The position numbers were made by a program, and so were the translations under genes. This document shows positions 36,326-45,412 of a stretch of DNA of 64,000 bases, piece after piece. Origin of the DNA: Alteromonas ponticola. Lineage in GTDB: Bacteria > Pseudomonadota > Gammaproteobacteria > Enterobacterales > Alteromonadaceae. The stretch lies in contig NZ_JAATNW010000009.1 in the NCBI RefSeq assembly GCF_012911815.1, positions 1 to 64,000 of the forward strand, written 5' to 3'. The stretch's first letter is position 1. Every line of letters begins with the position of its first letter. The notes beneath the pieces are model-generated. The model was given only the letters and a program-made list of their open reading frames with translations, made no database searches and was not told the origin of the DNA.

Positions 36326-36487
36326 ATGCTTGAATACCTTCTTGATGGAGTGATCGATGCGTTCGTACCAGGGTTAGGTAAGTATAAAAATAACAATGTT
36401 TACGCGATTAGCGGTGTGACACGAGGTAAAGCATATCGGCAAAGTGATATACCTAAAGTTGAAAAAAATAAATTCAGTTTCGCTTGA
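36326..36487 (+). CDS. Possible 53-aa small protein
   Basis: This is a short frame in a 350-bp gap after the TonB-receptor terminator. It encodes MLEYLLDGVIDAFVPGLGKY followed by a basic, Lys-rich half and ends at TGA 36487. The first half is amphipathic, with a glycine-rich turn. No clear ribosome site precedes ATG 36326, and no family is recognised, so it may be chance. The rest of 36226-36574 shows no other feature. Confidence 0.3.
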   Translation: MLEYLLDGVIDAFVPGLGKYKNNNVYAISGVTRGKAYRQSDIPKVEKNKFSFA

Positions 36488-36574
36488 GAAGCAAACCAGA
36501 TTCTGGGAATACTTATAAACCTTTATGTCTTCATTGGGGTAGTGAATAAACTACATTTAGAATATAGGTGATAT

Positions 36575-37261
36575 ATGACAAAGCGAATTTTAATGGTGAT
36601 GACTTCACATGATGTCTTAGGCGACACTGGCAATAAAACCGGCTTATGGTTAGAAGAATTTGCCTCACCCTATTATGCATTTGTTGAAGAAGGGTATTCA
36701 GTGACCCTGTCATCGCCCGCTGGCGGCGAGGTTCCGTTGGATCCGAACAGTCTCGCGGACGATGCTCTCACAGATGCGACACGCCGCTTTGCAGATGACG
36801 AGCGAGCGCGGTCTGCGTTGGCGTCTACTATAGCATTGAAAGATGTGCGAGCAGAAGAATTCGATGCCGTATTCTATCCCGGCGGACACGGCCCCCTTTA
36901 CGATTTAGCCGATAATCGCGATTCAATTAACCTAATTGAGAACATGTTGAAAGCTGCGAAACCGGTGGGCGCGGTATGTCACGCTCCAATTGTACTAAAA
37001 GACGTTAAGGGAGAAGAAGGAAAAGCTTATATTGACGGTAAAGAAGTCACTGGCTTTTCTAATGCTGAAGAAACTGCAATGGAACTGGATTCAGTTGTGC
37101 CCTATTTAGTAGAGGATGAATTACGGGCCAGTGGAGGGAAATTTTCCAGTGCCGGTAACTTTGAACCTCACGTCTGTAAAAGTGATTTGTTAATTACCGG
37201 GCAAAATCCTGCTTCTTCAAAGCCCGCCGCCGAGGCATTGATAGCTCGCTTAGCACAATAA
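36575..37261 (+). CDS. DJ-1/PfpI-family protein (Hsp31-like)
   Basis: This is a 228-aa class I glutamine amidotransferase-like protein. The nucleophile is Cys in GAVCHAPIVL, after the FYPGGHGPLYDL segment. The N-terminus MTKRILMVMTSHDVLG and the LWLEEFASPYYAF insertion match the Hsp31/ glyoxalase III-like group, which handles methylglyoxal or acts as a chaperone. The catalytic Glu is in the WLEEF segment. ATG 36575 follows AGGTG. A terminator (37264-37286) overlaps the 3' end of the convergent argR gene. Confidence 0.88.
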   Translation: MTKRILMVMTSHDVLGDTGNKTGLWLEEFASPYYAFVEEGYSVTLSSPAGGEVPLDPNSLADDALTDATRRFADDERARSALASTIALKDVRAEEFDAVFYPGGHGPLYDLADNRDSINLIENMLKAAKPVGAVCHAPIVLKDVKGEEGKAYIDGKEVTGFSNAEETAMELDSVVPYLVEDELRASGGKFSSAGNFEPHVCKSDLLITGQNPASSKPAAEALIARLAQ

Positions 37262-37263
37262 AG

Positions 37264-37286
37264 AGTGAGCCTGAGGGCTCACTTTT
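37264..37286. terminator. Terminator between DJ-1 family gene and argR
   Basis: AGTGAGCC (37264-37271) pairs perfectly with GGCTCACT (37276-37283), followed by TTTT on the plus strand. It ends the DJ-1-family transcript and overlaps the argR stop codon region, so it may act for both convergent genes. Confidence 0.75.
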
Positions 37287-37749
37287 AGACACTTTCGAAC
37301 AGATCCTCGACGCGCTGGCGCAGTTCCTCAATTCGGCTGACATCTGCGGGTGCGATGAAAATAGTATCATCACCCGCAATGGTGCCAAGCACGCCATCTT
37401 TTTTGCTCAATGAATCTAGCAATCGGGCAATGAGTTGTGCAGCCCCGGGGCTGGTTCGAATAATCACCATTACTTTATTATGTACGATATCCAGCACCAG
37501 GTGCTTCAAAGGGCTTTTTGCTGTAGGCATACCTAACTCTGGTGGCAGGCAATACACCATATCGCCACGCGCGTTGCGGGTACGAACGGCACCAAACTTA
37601 CTTAACATACGCGAGATTTTTGACTGGCTGATATTATCATAGCCTTGTGTTTTTAACGCATCGACAATTTCGCCCTGCGAGCCGTAGCTTTCGGCTTTGA
37701 GGATCTCTTTGAATGCTTTGATAAGTTGTTCTTGTTTTAAATTAGCCAT
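37285..37749 (-). CDS. argR: Arginine repressor ArgR
   Basis: This is a 154-aa arginine-sensing transcription regulator. The N-terminal winged-helix domain (about 1-75) has [26 protein letters not shown]; the C-terminal hexamerisation and arginine-binding domain (about 85-154) includes [16 protein letters not shown] and [13 protein letters not shown], the conserved GDDT arginine-binding site. It is divergent from mdh, as in many gammaproteobacteria, and ARG-box-like sequences lie between the two (37842-37880), consistent with autoregulation. Confidence 0.95.
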   Translation of the reverse strand: MANLKQEQLIKAFKEILKAESYGSQGEIVDALKTQGYDNISQSKISRMLSKFGAVRTRNARGDMVYCLPPELGMPTAKSPLKHLVLDIVHNKVMVIIRTSPGAAQLIARLLDSLSKKDGVLGTIAGDDTIFIAPADVSRIEELRQRVEDLFESV

Positions 37750-37841
37750 TACATCTCATATTTTTGGAGTTGTGGTAGGGTTACGTTATTATATAGAAAT
37801 CATTGTGCATTTTGCCCGATAGGTGCATCGGGTGCAATTTA

Positions 37842-37880
37842 ATTGCATAATCATTCAAATTTTTGAATATATGCGCTCGC
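37842..37880. promoter_or_regulatory. Candidate tandem ARG boxes
   Basis: Box 1 contains TGCATAATCATTCA (37844-37857), close to the reverse of the ArgR consensus TGAATAATTATGCA. Box 2 starts TTGAATATATGC (37863) and matches one half well. The two 18-bp boxes would be 3 bp apart, the usual ArgR spacing. They lie in the argR-mdh divergent region and could repress argR and modulate mdh. Confidence 0.6.
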
Positions 37881-37995
37881 GGCGGTGTCAGATTGCTGGT
37901 TTAGTAACAGGGCATTTATGCGATTGCGTTTTCTTTTGCGTTACATTACTGTGACGCTCCATTAAGAAATGAGTGTAAACCATAGGAGAAATGGT

Positions 37996-38934
37996 ATGAA
38001 AGTAGCCGTGTTGGGTGCTGCCGGTGGTATTGGTCAAGCGCTATCGTTGTTGTTAAAAACACAACTGCCTGCTGGGTCAGAGTTAGCGCTGTATGATGTC
38101 GCACCTGTTGTACCAGGTGTTGCTGTTGATCTGAGTCATATCCCCACTGCAGTTAAGGTCACCGGTCACGGAAAAGAGGAACTTGAACAAGCATTGACGG
38201 GTACCGATATCGTGCTTATCCCTGCTGGTGTTCCTCGTAAGCCTGGAATGGATCGCTCCGATTTATTCAATATCAATGCAGGTATCGTTAAAACATTGAT
38301 TGAAGGTGTTGCGGAACACTGCCCCAAAGCGTGCATTGGTGTTATTACCAACCCGGTTAACACGACTGTAGCTATCGCGGCAGAGACATTGAAGCAAAAA
38401 GGCGTGTATGACAAAAATAAACTTTTCGGTGTCACCACACTTGACGTGATCCGCGCAGAGACCTTTGTTGCCGAGCTAAAAGAATTGGATCCTGCCGCTG
38501 TTCATGTTCCTGTAATTGGCGGGCATTCGGGTACCACTATTTTGCCGCTGCTTTCTCAGGTTGAAGGCGTAAGCTTTACCGATGACGAAGTAGAAAAGCT
38601 GACACATCGTATTCAAAACGCCGGCACCGAAGTAGTTGAAGCGAAAGCGGGTGGTGGCTCTGCGACTCTTTCAATGGGACAGGCTGCAGCACGTTTTTGT
38701 CTGTCACTGGTTGCTGCCATGCAGGGCGAAAATGTGGTTGAGTACACCTATGTGCAAACTGACGACAGTGATGATGCCGCGTTTTTCTCGCATCCAGTAC
38801 GCTTAGGTGCCAATGGTGTTGAAGAAATCTTGTCGTATGGTGAATTAAGCAGTTTTGAGCAAAAAGCCAAAGATGACATGTTAGAAGGCTTGCGCGGCGA
38901 TATCAAAATAGGTGTCGAGTTTGTTAACAGCTAA
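37996..38934 (+). CDS. mdh: Malate dehydrogenase (NAD)
   Basis: This enzyme of the citric acid cycle interconverts malate and oxaloacetate. ATG 37996 follows AGGAG by 7 nt, giving 312 aa, the E. coli-type length. The N-terminus [20 protein letters not shown] is the Rossmann dinucleotide-binding motif. Substrate arginines lie in [12 protein letters not shown] and later; the catalytic His is in [15 protein letters not shown], and ITNPVNTTV is the NAD-binding loop. It is followed by a terminator and is likely a single-gene transcript under a promoter in the argR-mdh gap. Confidence 0.96.
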   Translation: MKVAVLGAAGGIGQALSLLLKTQLPAGSELALYDVAPVVPGVAVDLSHIPTAVKVTGHGKEELEQALTGTDIVLIPAGVPRKPGMDRSDLFNINAGIVKTLIEGVAEHCPKACIGVITNPVNTTVAIAAETLKQKGVYDKNKLFGVTTLDVIRAETFVAELKELDPAAVHVPVIGGHSGTTILPLLSQVEGVSFTDDEVEKLTHRIQNAGTEVVEAKAGGGSATLSMGQAAARFCLSLVAAMQGENVVEYTYVQTDDSDDAAFFSHPVRLGANGVEEILSYGELSSFEQKAKDDMLEGLRGDIKIGVEFVNS

Positions 38935-39019
38935 ACACCATGCAACAGCAGTGCCACTCAGTACATGCGGTGAATTAAACTAGCATCAACCTGGATGCAA
39001 ACGACTGCTATTCACTTTT

Positions 39020-39054
39020 AAAAATCCGATTTGCGAAAGCTGTCGGATTTTTTT
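39020..39054 (+). terminator. Rho-independent terminator of mdh
   Basis: AAAAATCCGA (39020-39029) pairs with TCGGATTTTT (39043-39052), followed by further T. It lies about 85 nt after the mdh stop. Confidence 0.85.
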
Positions 39055-39206
39055 GTGTCCGCATAATTCTGTCAGATTATTTGACATGCAAATGTAAACG
39101 CCCCAGTGAATTTGTTTTAAGTAGCTGAAATTAAAGGAAATTAATTTTGGCCTGAATTGTGCTAAATATTCATTGCAAAAGGTATTGCATATAAAGGGGC
39201 ATAAAA

Positions 39207-39758
39207 ATGAACAAATTAACAAAATTTTTTATACTACAGCTTTTATTAATCACTGGTGCAGCTAACGCAGCACTGATCACTTCTGTAAATAAAACAACCA
39301 ATGACGGTGTGTATACACTTTCAACCGAGCAAGCAGATCAACTAGGTGTATCCGGTGCTGATCGAATCGCTTTTTTAAGACTGCGTGAAGGCAACGGTGT
39401 TAACTGGAACGTGGGTGATTACTTCAATGTAAGCACAATTTTAAACAGTACCAATAACGATTCGAAAATTATGGGGATCTTTAATGGTTGGAACGTTGAC
39501 CTGACTTATGTTGGGGATGACTTCGATACGTTTACCACAGCAACCATTGATACGGATTTAAGTGGGTTCGTAGAAGGGATTGCATTCGCGTTCTCTTCGA
39601 CCTCGGGTAATATCGTGTTCAATGGTACGTCAACCTTTAACGGTGGGCAAACCCGTGGTGACGCCGATTTTCTTACTGCGTCTGTTCCGGAACCAGGCAC
39701 AATATTGACACTGTCTCTTGGCCTGTTCGGCTTAATGGCTCGCCGTCTGATTAAATAA
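39207..39758 (+). CDS. PEP-CTERM sorted exported protein
   Basis: This is a 183-aa protein with a signal peptide (about 1-22, ending ANA) and a C-terminal PEP-CTERM signal: VPEPGTILTLSLGLFGLMAR followed by RLIK. PEP-CTERM proteins are processed by an exosortase/archaeosortase and are usually linked to exopolysaccharide or cell-surface matrix. The middle is beta-rich with Asn, Asp and Thr and no cysteines, of unknown function. ATG 39207 follows AGGGG by 7 nt. It is a single-gene unit with its own terminator. No exosortase gene is in the window. Confidence 0.88.
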   Translation: MNKLTKFFILQLLLITGAANAALITSVNKTTNDGVYTLSTEQADQLGVSGADRIAFLRLREGNGVNWNVGDYFNVSTILNSTNNDSKIMGIFNGWNVDLTYVGDDFDTFTTATIDTDLSGFVEGIAFAFSSTSGNIVFNGTSTFNGGQTRGDADFLTASVPEPGTILTLSLGLFGLMARRLIK

Positions 39759-39806
39759 TTCAGTGCGAAAAGGCATCAGCCTTACTTCACTTCAGATTTA
39801 ATTGAT

Positions 39807-39836
39807 AAAAAACCGATGACGTGTCATCGGTTTTTT
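39807..39836. terminator. Bidirectional terminator (PEP-CTERM gene and ppc)
   Basis: AAAAAACCGATGAC (39807-39820) pairs perfectly with GTCATCGGTTTTTT (39823-39836). A- and T-tracts on both sides make it work in either direction, for the PEP-CTERM gene and for the minus-strand ppc gene that ends at 39885. Confidence 0.88.
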
Positions 39837-39884
39837 TCATTTTATATACAGCGTTTGGTACGACTGCGCTTTGATATTACCGCG

Positions 39885-42506
39885 TTAACCGGTGTTGCGC
39901 ATACCGATCGCGATCCCCGCAATAGTGACCATCATTGCTCGCTCAAGCGTCGTATCTGCCGTATCGGCATCAAGTTTACGAATACGGTCGAGTAATTCAA
40001 TTTGCAGGAAATGCAAAGGTTGCAGGTAGCCTGCGCGAATATTCATCGACTCTTTACCTTTAGGATCGTCCGCCATAATCGTTTGCTGATTAGTTAGCTT
40101 AAGTAAGGATTCCACGCTGGTTTTCAATTCTGTGCGCAGCTCCTCACCAAAGTGTTTCAACTCTTCCGGCACCAAGCGTGCGTCATATTCCTCACTGATG
40201 CGCGGATCGGCTTTGTGGAATACCATGTCTAGCATGGAAAGACGTGAACGGTAAAACGGCCAGTCTCTGAACATCTCATTGACTACTGCTTCATTACTTG
40301 ATGCTTTGACCTCATCGATTGCGCGCATGACACCCAGCCAGGAAGGCAAAACCAGGCGGGTTTGCGCCCAGGCGAAAATCCACGGAATAGCACGCAGACT
40401 CTCGATGCCACCCGAAGGCTTACGTTTGGATGGGCGACTGCCAAGTGGTAATTTACCTAATTCCTGCTCAGGTGTGGCCACCCGAAAGTAAGGCACAAAG
40501 TCGGGATCATTGCGCACTGTGTCACGATAGTTATCTCTCCCTTTTGCCGCCATTTTAGTGATCAATTCCCGCCACTCCTGCTTCGGTTCAGGTGGTGGAA
40601 ATAACATCGCTTCAATAATCGCACTGGTGTAAATTCCCAGACTGCGTTTTGCCAGCCTGGCCATTCCAAATTTATAACGAATGGTTTCACCTTGCTCGGT
40701 GACTCTGAAGCCACCATCCAGCGAACCGGGTGGTTGTGAGTGAATGGCTGCGTGTGCAGGTAAGCCTCCGCGGCCAATAGTGCCTCCACGGCCGTGGAAC
40801 AAGGTCAGGGTTACATCAAACTCATTGGCGACTTTTACCAGCGCTTCCTGCGACTCGTACTGGGCCCAGCCGGCAGCTAATGCGCCTGCGTCCTTGGCTG
40901 AGTCTGAATAGCCAATCATGACGAATTGACGGCCTTTCACGTAACCGCGATACCAGTCAATGGATAGTAAACGCTGCATCACTTCAGGTGAATTGTTGAG
41001 GTCATCTAACGTTTCAAACAGCGGCGCTACCGGCATTGGCCACCTTACCCCGCTTTCCTGTAACAACAGCTGCACTGCCAGCACATCAGACGGTTCACTG
41101 GCCATTGAGATGATATAGATACCAAAGCCATCCTGACGATGTTGAGCAATCACTTTACAGGTATCCAGCACTTCACGTACTTCTTCAGAAGCATCCCAAT
41201 TCGCCGGGAACAGTGGACGCTTAGAGCTGAGCTCGCGTAACAGGAATGCCTGCTTGTCAGCCTCATTCCACTGTGCATAGTCACCCAGCCCAAGATAGCG
41301 GGTAAGTTCACTGAATACATTGAGGTGGCGTTCTGAATCCTGCCTGATATCCAATCGTAATAGATGCACGCCGAAGCTATGGACGCGGCGAATGGTGTCA
41401 AGCAATCTGCCATCTGCGGTCACTTTCATGCCTTTGTCACACAATGAGTTGTAGCAAAGGGTCAGCGGAGTAAGCAGCTCTTCATCGGATTCTATCCAGT
41501 TAGAACGATCAACATTTTTGCCCGCCAGATAATCGGAAATGCCGTCACGCGTGGCGATACAGCGTTGCAGTAAAGGGCGCAGCACAGCACGGTAAGGTTC
41601 GTTTGCATCACCAGCAGCGTCGCGAAGTGTTTGATTGCAGTCGAACATTGATAATTCGACCTGTAGATTGTCCAAATCCTGCGCAAATAATTTCGCCGCA
41701 CGTTTGCGCGCCAGCAGTAATACCTGCTCGGTAACCTTTGCCGTGACAAACGGGTTGCCGTCACGATCACCGCCCATCCAGGAACTGAACTGAATGGGTG
41801 AAGCATCGATGGGTAAGGATACATCGTATTCCTGTTCCAGCCGCTCATCCAGTTCACGTAAAAACTCAGGTACCGCTTCCCACAATGAGTTTTCGATTAC
41901 CGAGAAGCCCCAACGTGCTTCATCAACTGGAGTGGGGCGTTCGGAGCGTATCTCTTCGGTATGCCAGGCTTGACTGATAAGATCAGCGATGCGCGTCTCT
42001 ATCCGTGCGCGTTCGTGTTCAGTTAAGGTTTCCTGATGGATAGTTTGAAGACAGTTGGCCAGCTCCTTATGTTTATGGATGAGCGTGCGTCGGGTCACTT
42101 CCGTGGGGTGAGCTGTAAGTACCATATCAATATTCAGTTTGCTGACAGCTTGCAGCACTTTTTCTGGTGATAGATTGGCTTTATCCACATGCTCGAATAA
42201 GGTATCGATGGAAGCATCGACATTCATCACACTGTTATATTCCTGCTCGGCGATATTGCCCAGATTTAAAAACTGAGCAAACGCTCTGCCCACGGTCAAT
42301 AAATCAGCATCGGGTAATTTTCTGAAAATTTCTTTCAGGTGTTCCGACGCTGCCCCTTCACCCTGATATGATGCTCGCCCATCCTTTCGAATAGTTTCTA
42401 TTCTATCCAGCCATTCCTGACCCAGTTGCGCTTTAATCGTTTGTCCGAGTACTTTTCCCAGGTAGCGCACAGTATCTTTAAGTTCAGCATCATAGTGTGA
42501 TTGCAT
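39885..42506 (-). CDS. ppc: Phosphoenolpyruvate carboxylase
   Basis: This 873-aa enzyme makes oxaloacetate from phosphoenolpyruvate and bicarbonate, refilling the citric acid cycle. Catalytic His133 lies in VLTAHPTEVTRRT; the second signature FHGRGGTIGRGGLPAH contains the essential glycine/arginine loop; and the conserved C-terminal end is GMRNTG. Length matches the E. coli enzyme (883 aa). ATG 42506. It is a single-gene unit divergent from fklB. Confidence 0.97.
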   Translation of the reverse strand: MQSHYDAELKDTVRYLGKVLGQTIKAQLGQEWLDRIETIRKDGRASYQGEGAASEHLKEIFRKLPDADLLTVGRAFAQFLNLGNIAEQEYNSVMNVDASIDTLFEHVDKANLSPEKVLQAVSKLNIDMVLTAHPTEVTRRTLIHKHKELANCLQTIHQETLTEHERARIETRIADLISQAWHTEEIRSERPTPVDEARWGFSVIENSLWEAVPEFLRELDERLEQEYDVSLPIDASPIQFSSWMGGDRDGNPFVTAKVTEQVLLLARKRAAKLFAQDLDNLQVELSMFDCNQTLRDAAGDANEPYRAVLRPLLQRCIATRDGISDYLAGKNVDRSNWIESDEELLTPLTLCYNSLCDKGMKVTADGRLLDTIRRVHSFGVHLLRLDIRQDSERHLNVFSELTRYLGLGDYAQWNEADKQAFLLRELSSKRPLFPANWDASEEVREVLDTCKVIAQHRQDGFGIYIISMASEPSDVLAVQLLLQESGVRWPMPVAPLFETLDDLNNSPEVMQRLLSIDWYRGYVKGRQFVMIGYSDSAKDAGALAAGWAQYESQEALVKVANEFDVTLTLFHGRGGTIGRGGLPAHAAIHSQPPGSLDGGFRVTEQGETIRYKFGMARLAKRSLGIYTSAIIEAMLFPPPEPKQEWRELITKMAAKGRDNYRDTVRNDPDFVPYFRVATPEQELGKLPLGSRPSKRKPSGGIESLRAIPWIFAWAQTRLVLPSWLGVMRAIDEVKASSNEAVVNEMFRDWPFYRSRLSMLDMVFHKADPRISEEYDARLVPEELKHFGEELRTELKTSVESLLKLTNQQTIMADDPKGKESMNIRAGYLQPLHFLQIELLDRIRKLDADTADTTLERAMMVTIAGIAIGMRNTG

Positions 42507-42738
42507 TGTATCCTCCTGCTTGACTGCTATTCACCTTACTGTGTGAAAACAGTGATGTCTAACCACAATCAGTTATAATTTAATCCGATTAGTTTGGTTC
42601 AGATCTATTTAGAGCAATGTGGACGCAGCGTGAGACTGGATGTGTTACACTATCGCCCGCATACAAATAGTCAGCATAGTTTTTAATTATATCGATTATT
42701 TTTCAATCAAAAAGTGTAATAAAATTTCAGGAGTAAAT

Positions 42739-43359
42739 GTGTCAGATAAATTTTCTTCAATTGAATCTCAGGCAAGTTACGGAATCGGCTGGCAAATGGG
42801 CGAGCAATTAAAGTCTAATCCTTTTGATGGATTGACGATTGACGCAGTGGTAGAAGGCTTACGCAATGCGTTCGACGGTCAGGAACAGCAGGTTAGCAAC
42901 GATCAGCTGCGCGATGCATTCGGTGCTATCCATCAACGCATGCAAGCTGAAAAAGCAGAAATGAATAAAACTGTAATTGCCGAGAATGAAGCATTTTTAG
43001 CAGACAACGCAAAGCGCGACGACGTTTCGGTTACAGAATCAGGTTTGCAGTACGAAGTAATTGAAGCAGGTGAGGGCGATAAGCCTAAGGCTGACAGCAC
43101 AGTGCGTGTTCACTATCACGGCCAACTGATTGACGGTTCAGTATTTGATAGTTCATATGAGCGCGGGCAGCCAGCTGAGTTTCCGGTAAACGGGGTTATC
43201 CGAGGCTGGACCGAAGCGTTGCAGATGATGCCAGTGGGTGCCAAGTGGCGATTGACTGTTCCTCAGCAACTTGCTTATGGTGAGCAGGGTGCCGGTGCAG
43301 CGATTAAACCCTACAGCACATTGGTGTTTGATGTAGAGTTGCTTGATATTATTGGATAA
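42739..43359 (+). CDS. fklB: FKBP-type peptidyl-prolyl isomerase (FklB)
   Basis: This is a 206-aa isomerase. The frame is open upstream to 42640, but GTG 42739 follows AGGAG by 5 nt and matches the E. coli FklB start (MSDKFSSIESQASYGIGWQM). The N-terminal dimerisation helices (1-90) precede the FKBP domain (about 105-206), with VRVHYHGQLIDGSVFDSSYE, GWTEALQMMPVGAKWRLTVP and AYGEQGAG. It helps protein folding in the cytoplasm. A long hairpin follows the stop. Confidence 0.93.
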   Translation: MSDKFSSIESQASYGIGWQMGEQLKSNPFDGLTIDAVVEGLRNAFDGQEQQVSNDQLRDAFGAIHQRMQAEKAEMNKTVIAENEAFLADNAKRDDVSVTESGLQYEVIEAGEGDKPKADSTVRVHYHGQLIDGSVFDSSYERGQPAEFPVNGVIRGWTEALQMMPVGAKWRLTVPQQLAYGEQGAGAAIKPYSTLVFDVELLDIIG

Positions 43360-43374
43360 TTTTTAAGCGCAACA

Positions 43375-43402
43375 GCTACCAGAATATTTTTATTCTGGTA
43401 GC
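43375..43402 (+). terminator. Hairpin after fklB
   Basis: GCTACCAGAATA (43375-43386) pairs perfectly with TATTCTGGTAGC (43391-43402) around TTTT. The stem is strong, but only a short T run follows, so the efficiency is uncertain. Confidence 0.6.
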
Positions 43403-43481
43403 GTTCAACAGTTGGCAAAGCTTTCATTTGCCATTACCCTAGTCAGCCATGTTAATAACACGTTAATGTCAGGTTGGGGTC

Positions 43482-44015
43482 ATGCCTTCTCCCTCCAATT
43501 CATCCGGAATGCTTACGCAGCTAAGTCAGCGGATCACGAAAATTAATCGCTTACTGTGTCTGGTAGTGAGTGTCGCTACCTTACTGATGGTGCTAACAAC
43601 GTTTGCTATCGTCGTTTTGCGTTATGGCGTAGGCGTTGGCTGGATCGCCATGCAGGAATCAGTCATGTATTTGCATGCGGCGGTGTTCATGATCGGAATA
43701 GCCTTCACTCTGGCCGAAGACGGCCATGTCAGAGTAGACGTTTTCTACCGAAATATGTCACAGACTAAGCGCTGCTGGGTCGATGCGTTGGGCACAATAG
43801 TATTGCTCTTACCGGTGTGCATTTTTATTTTGTCTTACAGTCTGCCTTACGTTATCGAATCATGGAATTTGTTGGAAGCATCGCAGGAAGCGGGGGGGCT
43901 GCCTTTGGTGTTTGTGCTTAAATCGCTTATTCCGTTAGGCGCTTTTCTGTTGCTGCTGCAGGGTATCAGCATCCTGATTAACAATATCAATCAACTTATC
44001 AGTCAAAAAAGGTAA
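43482..44015 (+). CDS. TRAP transporter small membrane subunit (DctQ family)
   Basis: This is a 177-aa inner-membrane protein with four hydrophobic helices (about 25-45, 60-80, 98-120 and 138-160), as expected for DctQ. ESVMYLHAAVFMIGIAFTLAEDGHVRVDVFY is the family signature (read in two parts around GIAFTL). It forms the membrane complex with the large subunit that starts 11 nt downstream. The start ATG 43482 is in frame with a possible internal start at 43509. Confidence 0.9.
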   Translation: MPSPSNSSGMLTQLSQRITKINRLLCLVVSVATLLMVLTTFAIVVLRYGVGVGWIAMQESVMYLHAAVFMIGIAFTLAEDGHVRVDVFYRNMSQTKRCWVDALGTIVLLLPVCIFILSYSLPYVIESWNLLEASQEAGGLPLVFVLKSLIPLGAFLLLLQGISILINNINQLISQKR

Positions 44016-44026
44016 CAGGCACCGCA

Positions 44027-45400
44027 ATGGAATGGATGGCAGTTGTTCTATTTTTCGTAATTTGTGGCGTATTGTTATTAGGATATCCCGTTGCATTAAC
44101 GTTAGCAGGCACCTCATTAATTTTCGCCGGTATCGGCGTGTTGTCTGGTGGTTTCGATCCCAGTTTTTTAAATGCGCTGCCCAGTCGCTTTTACGGCATT
44201 CTGACCAATCAAACGTTAATCGCAGTGCCGTTGTTCATTTTTATGGGTATCGTGCTTGAAAAGTCGAAGGTCGCTGAGGCGTTGCTGGTTTCAATGGCTC
44301 AGCTTTTCGGACGTTTCAAGTCCGGTATGGCGGTCTCTGTGGTTTTAGTCGGCATGTTGCTGGCCGCCAGCACAGGAATTGTTGGCGCTACCGTGGTCAC
44401 CATGGGGTTACTTTCTTTACCGGCAATGTTAAAGCGCGGCTATAGTCCTTCGTTTGCCAGTGGTGCAATTTGTGCCACCGGCACATTGGGTCAGATTATT
44501 CCCCCCTCCATCGCCCTGGTCCTGTTAGGTGATGTGTTGTCCAGTGCATACCAGAAGGCTCAGTTATCGATGGGGATATTTTCGCCTGACTCAGTGTCAG
44601 TGGGTGACCTGTTCGTTGGTGCGATTGTCCCGGGGTTGATGCTGGTGGCGATGTATCTTGCCTATGTATTGGCCATGTCATTTTTGTCTGAATCAGCCAT
44701 GCCTGATAGCAGCGAGCTACATCAGGATACGCGGTTGAAACTACCCAAATTATTGAGCTCGTTGTTGCCTCCGCTGGTGTTAATACTCATTGTGCTGGGT
44801 TCAATTTTAGGTGGCTTCGCAACGCCGACAGAAGCCGCCGGCGTTGGGGCCATGGGTGCACTGATACTGGCGTTGTCGCAACGGAAAATGAGCATTTCGC
44901 GCTTGCGCGAGGTCATGTTGGAAACCACGAAAATCACATCGATGGTATTTTTGATACTGATTGGTGCCTCAATCTTTTCGTTGGTGTTTCGTGGTTTTGG
45001 CGGTGAAGAGCTGGTGCACGGATTTTTGTCAGATTTGCCCGGTGGGATTTTCGCCGCTATGCTGATTGTGATGCTGGCGGTATTTATCTTAGGTTTTATT
45101 CTCGATTTTATCGAGATCACCTTTGTAGTTGTGCCAATTATTGCCCCGGTACTGCTCACGATGGGGGTCGATCCTATATGGCTTGGCATAATGTTAGCGG
45201 TGAATTTACAAACCTCCTTTTTAACCCCCCCCTTCGGCTTCGCATTATTTTATTTACGTGGTGTCGCCCCTGATAATGTTGCTACCAGCGATATTTATCG
45301 AGGCGTTACACCCTTTATCTTGATTCAAATTATGTTATTAATAGCGCTTGCTATCTGGCCGACACTGGTCACAGCATTACCAGATTGGCTATATGGATAA
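44027..45400 (+). CDS. TRAP transporter large membrane subunit (DctM family)
   Basis: This is the 457-aa permease subunit, with about twelve helices, that uses a sodium gradient for substrate import. Typical DctM segments are GASTGIVGATVVTMGLLSLPAML and GTLGQIIPPSIALVLLGD near 130-170, and FATPTEAAGVGAMGALI in the second half. It is the middle gene of a dctQ-dctM-dctP set with 11-nt and 12-nt gaps. Confidence 0.93.
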   Translation: MEWMAVVLFFVICGVLLLGYPVALTLAGTSLIFAGIGVLSGGFDPSFLNALPSRFYGILTNQTLIAVPLFIFMGIVLEKSKVAEALLVSMAQLFGRFKSGMAVSVVLVGMLLAASTGIVGATVVTMGLLSLPAMLKRGYSPSFASGAICATGTLGQIIPPSIALVLLGDVLSSAYQKAQLSMGIFSPDSVSVGDLFVGAIVPGLMLVAMYLAYVLAMSFLSESAMPDSSELHQDTRLKLPKLLSSLLPPLVLILIVLGSILGGFATPTEAAGVGAMGALILALSQRKMSISRLREVMLETTKITSMVFLILIGASIFSLVFRGFGGEELVHGFLSDLPGGIFAAMLIVMLAVFILGFILDFIEITFVVVPIIAPVLLTMGVDPIWLGIMLAVNLQTSFLTPPFGFALFYLRGVAPDNVATSDIYRGVTPFILIQIMLLIALAIWPTLVTALPDWLYG

Positions 45401-45412
45401 CCGGGAAAAACC

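Noticed and set aside
42640..42738. Upstream extension of fklB
   Set aside because: The extension has no similarity to FklB, and GTG 42739 has AGGAG and the family N-terminus.
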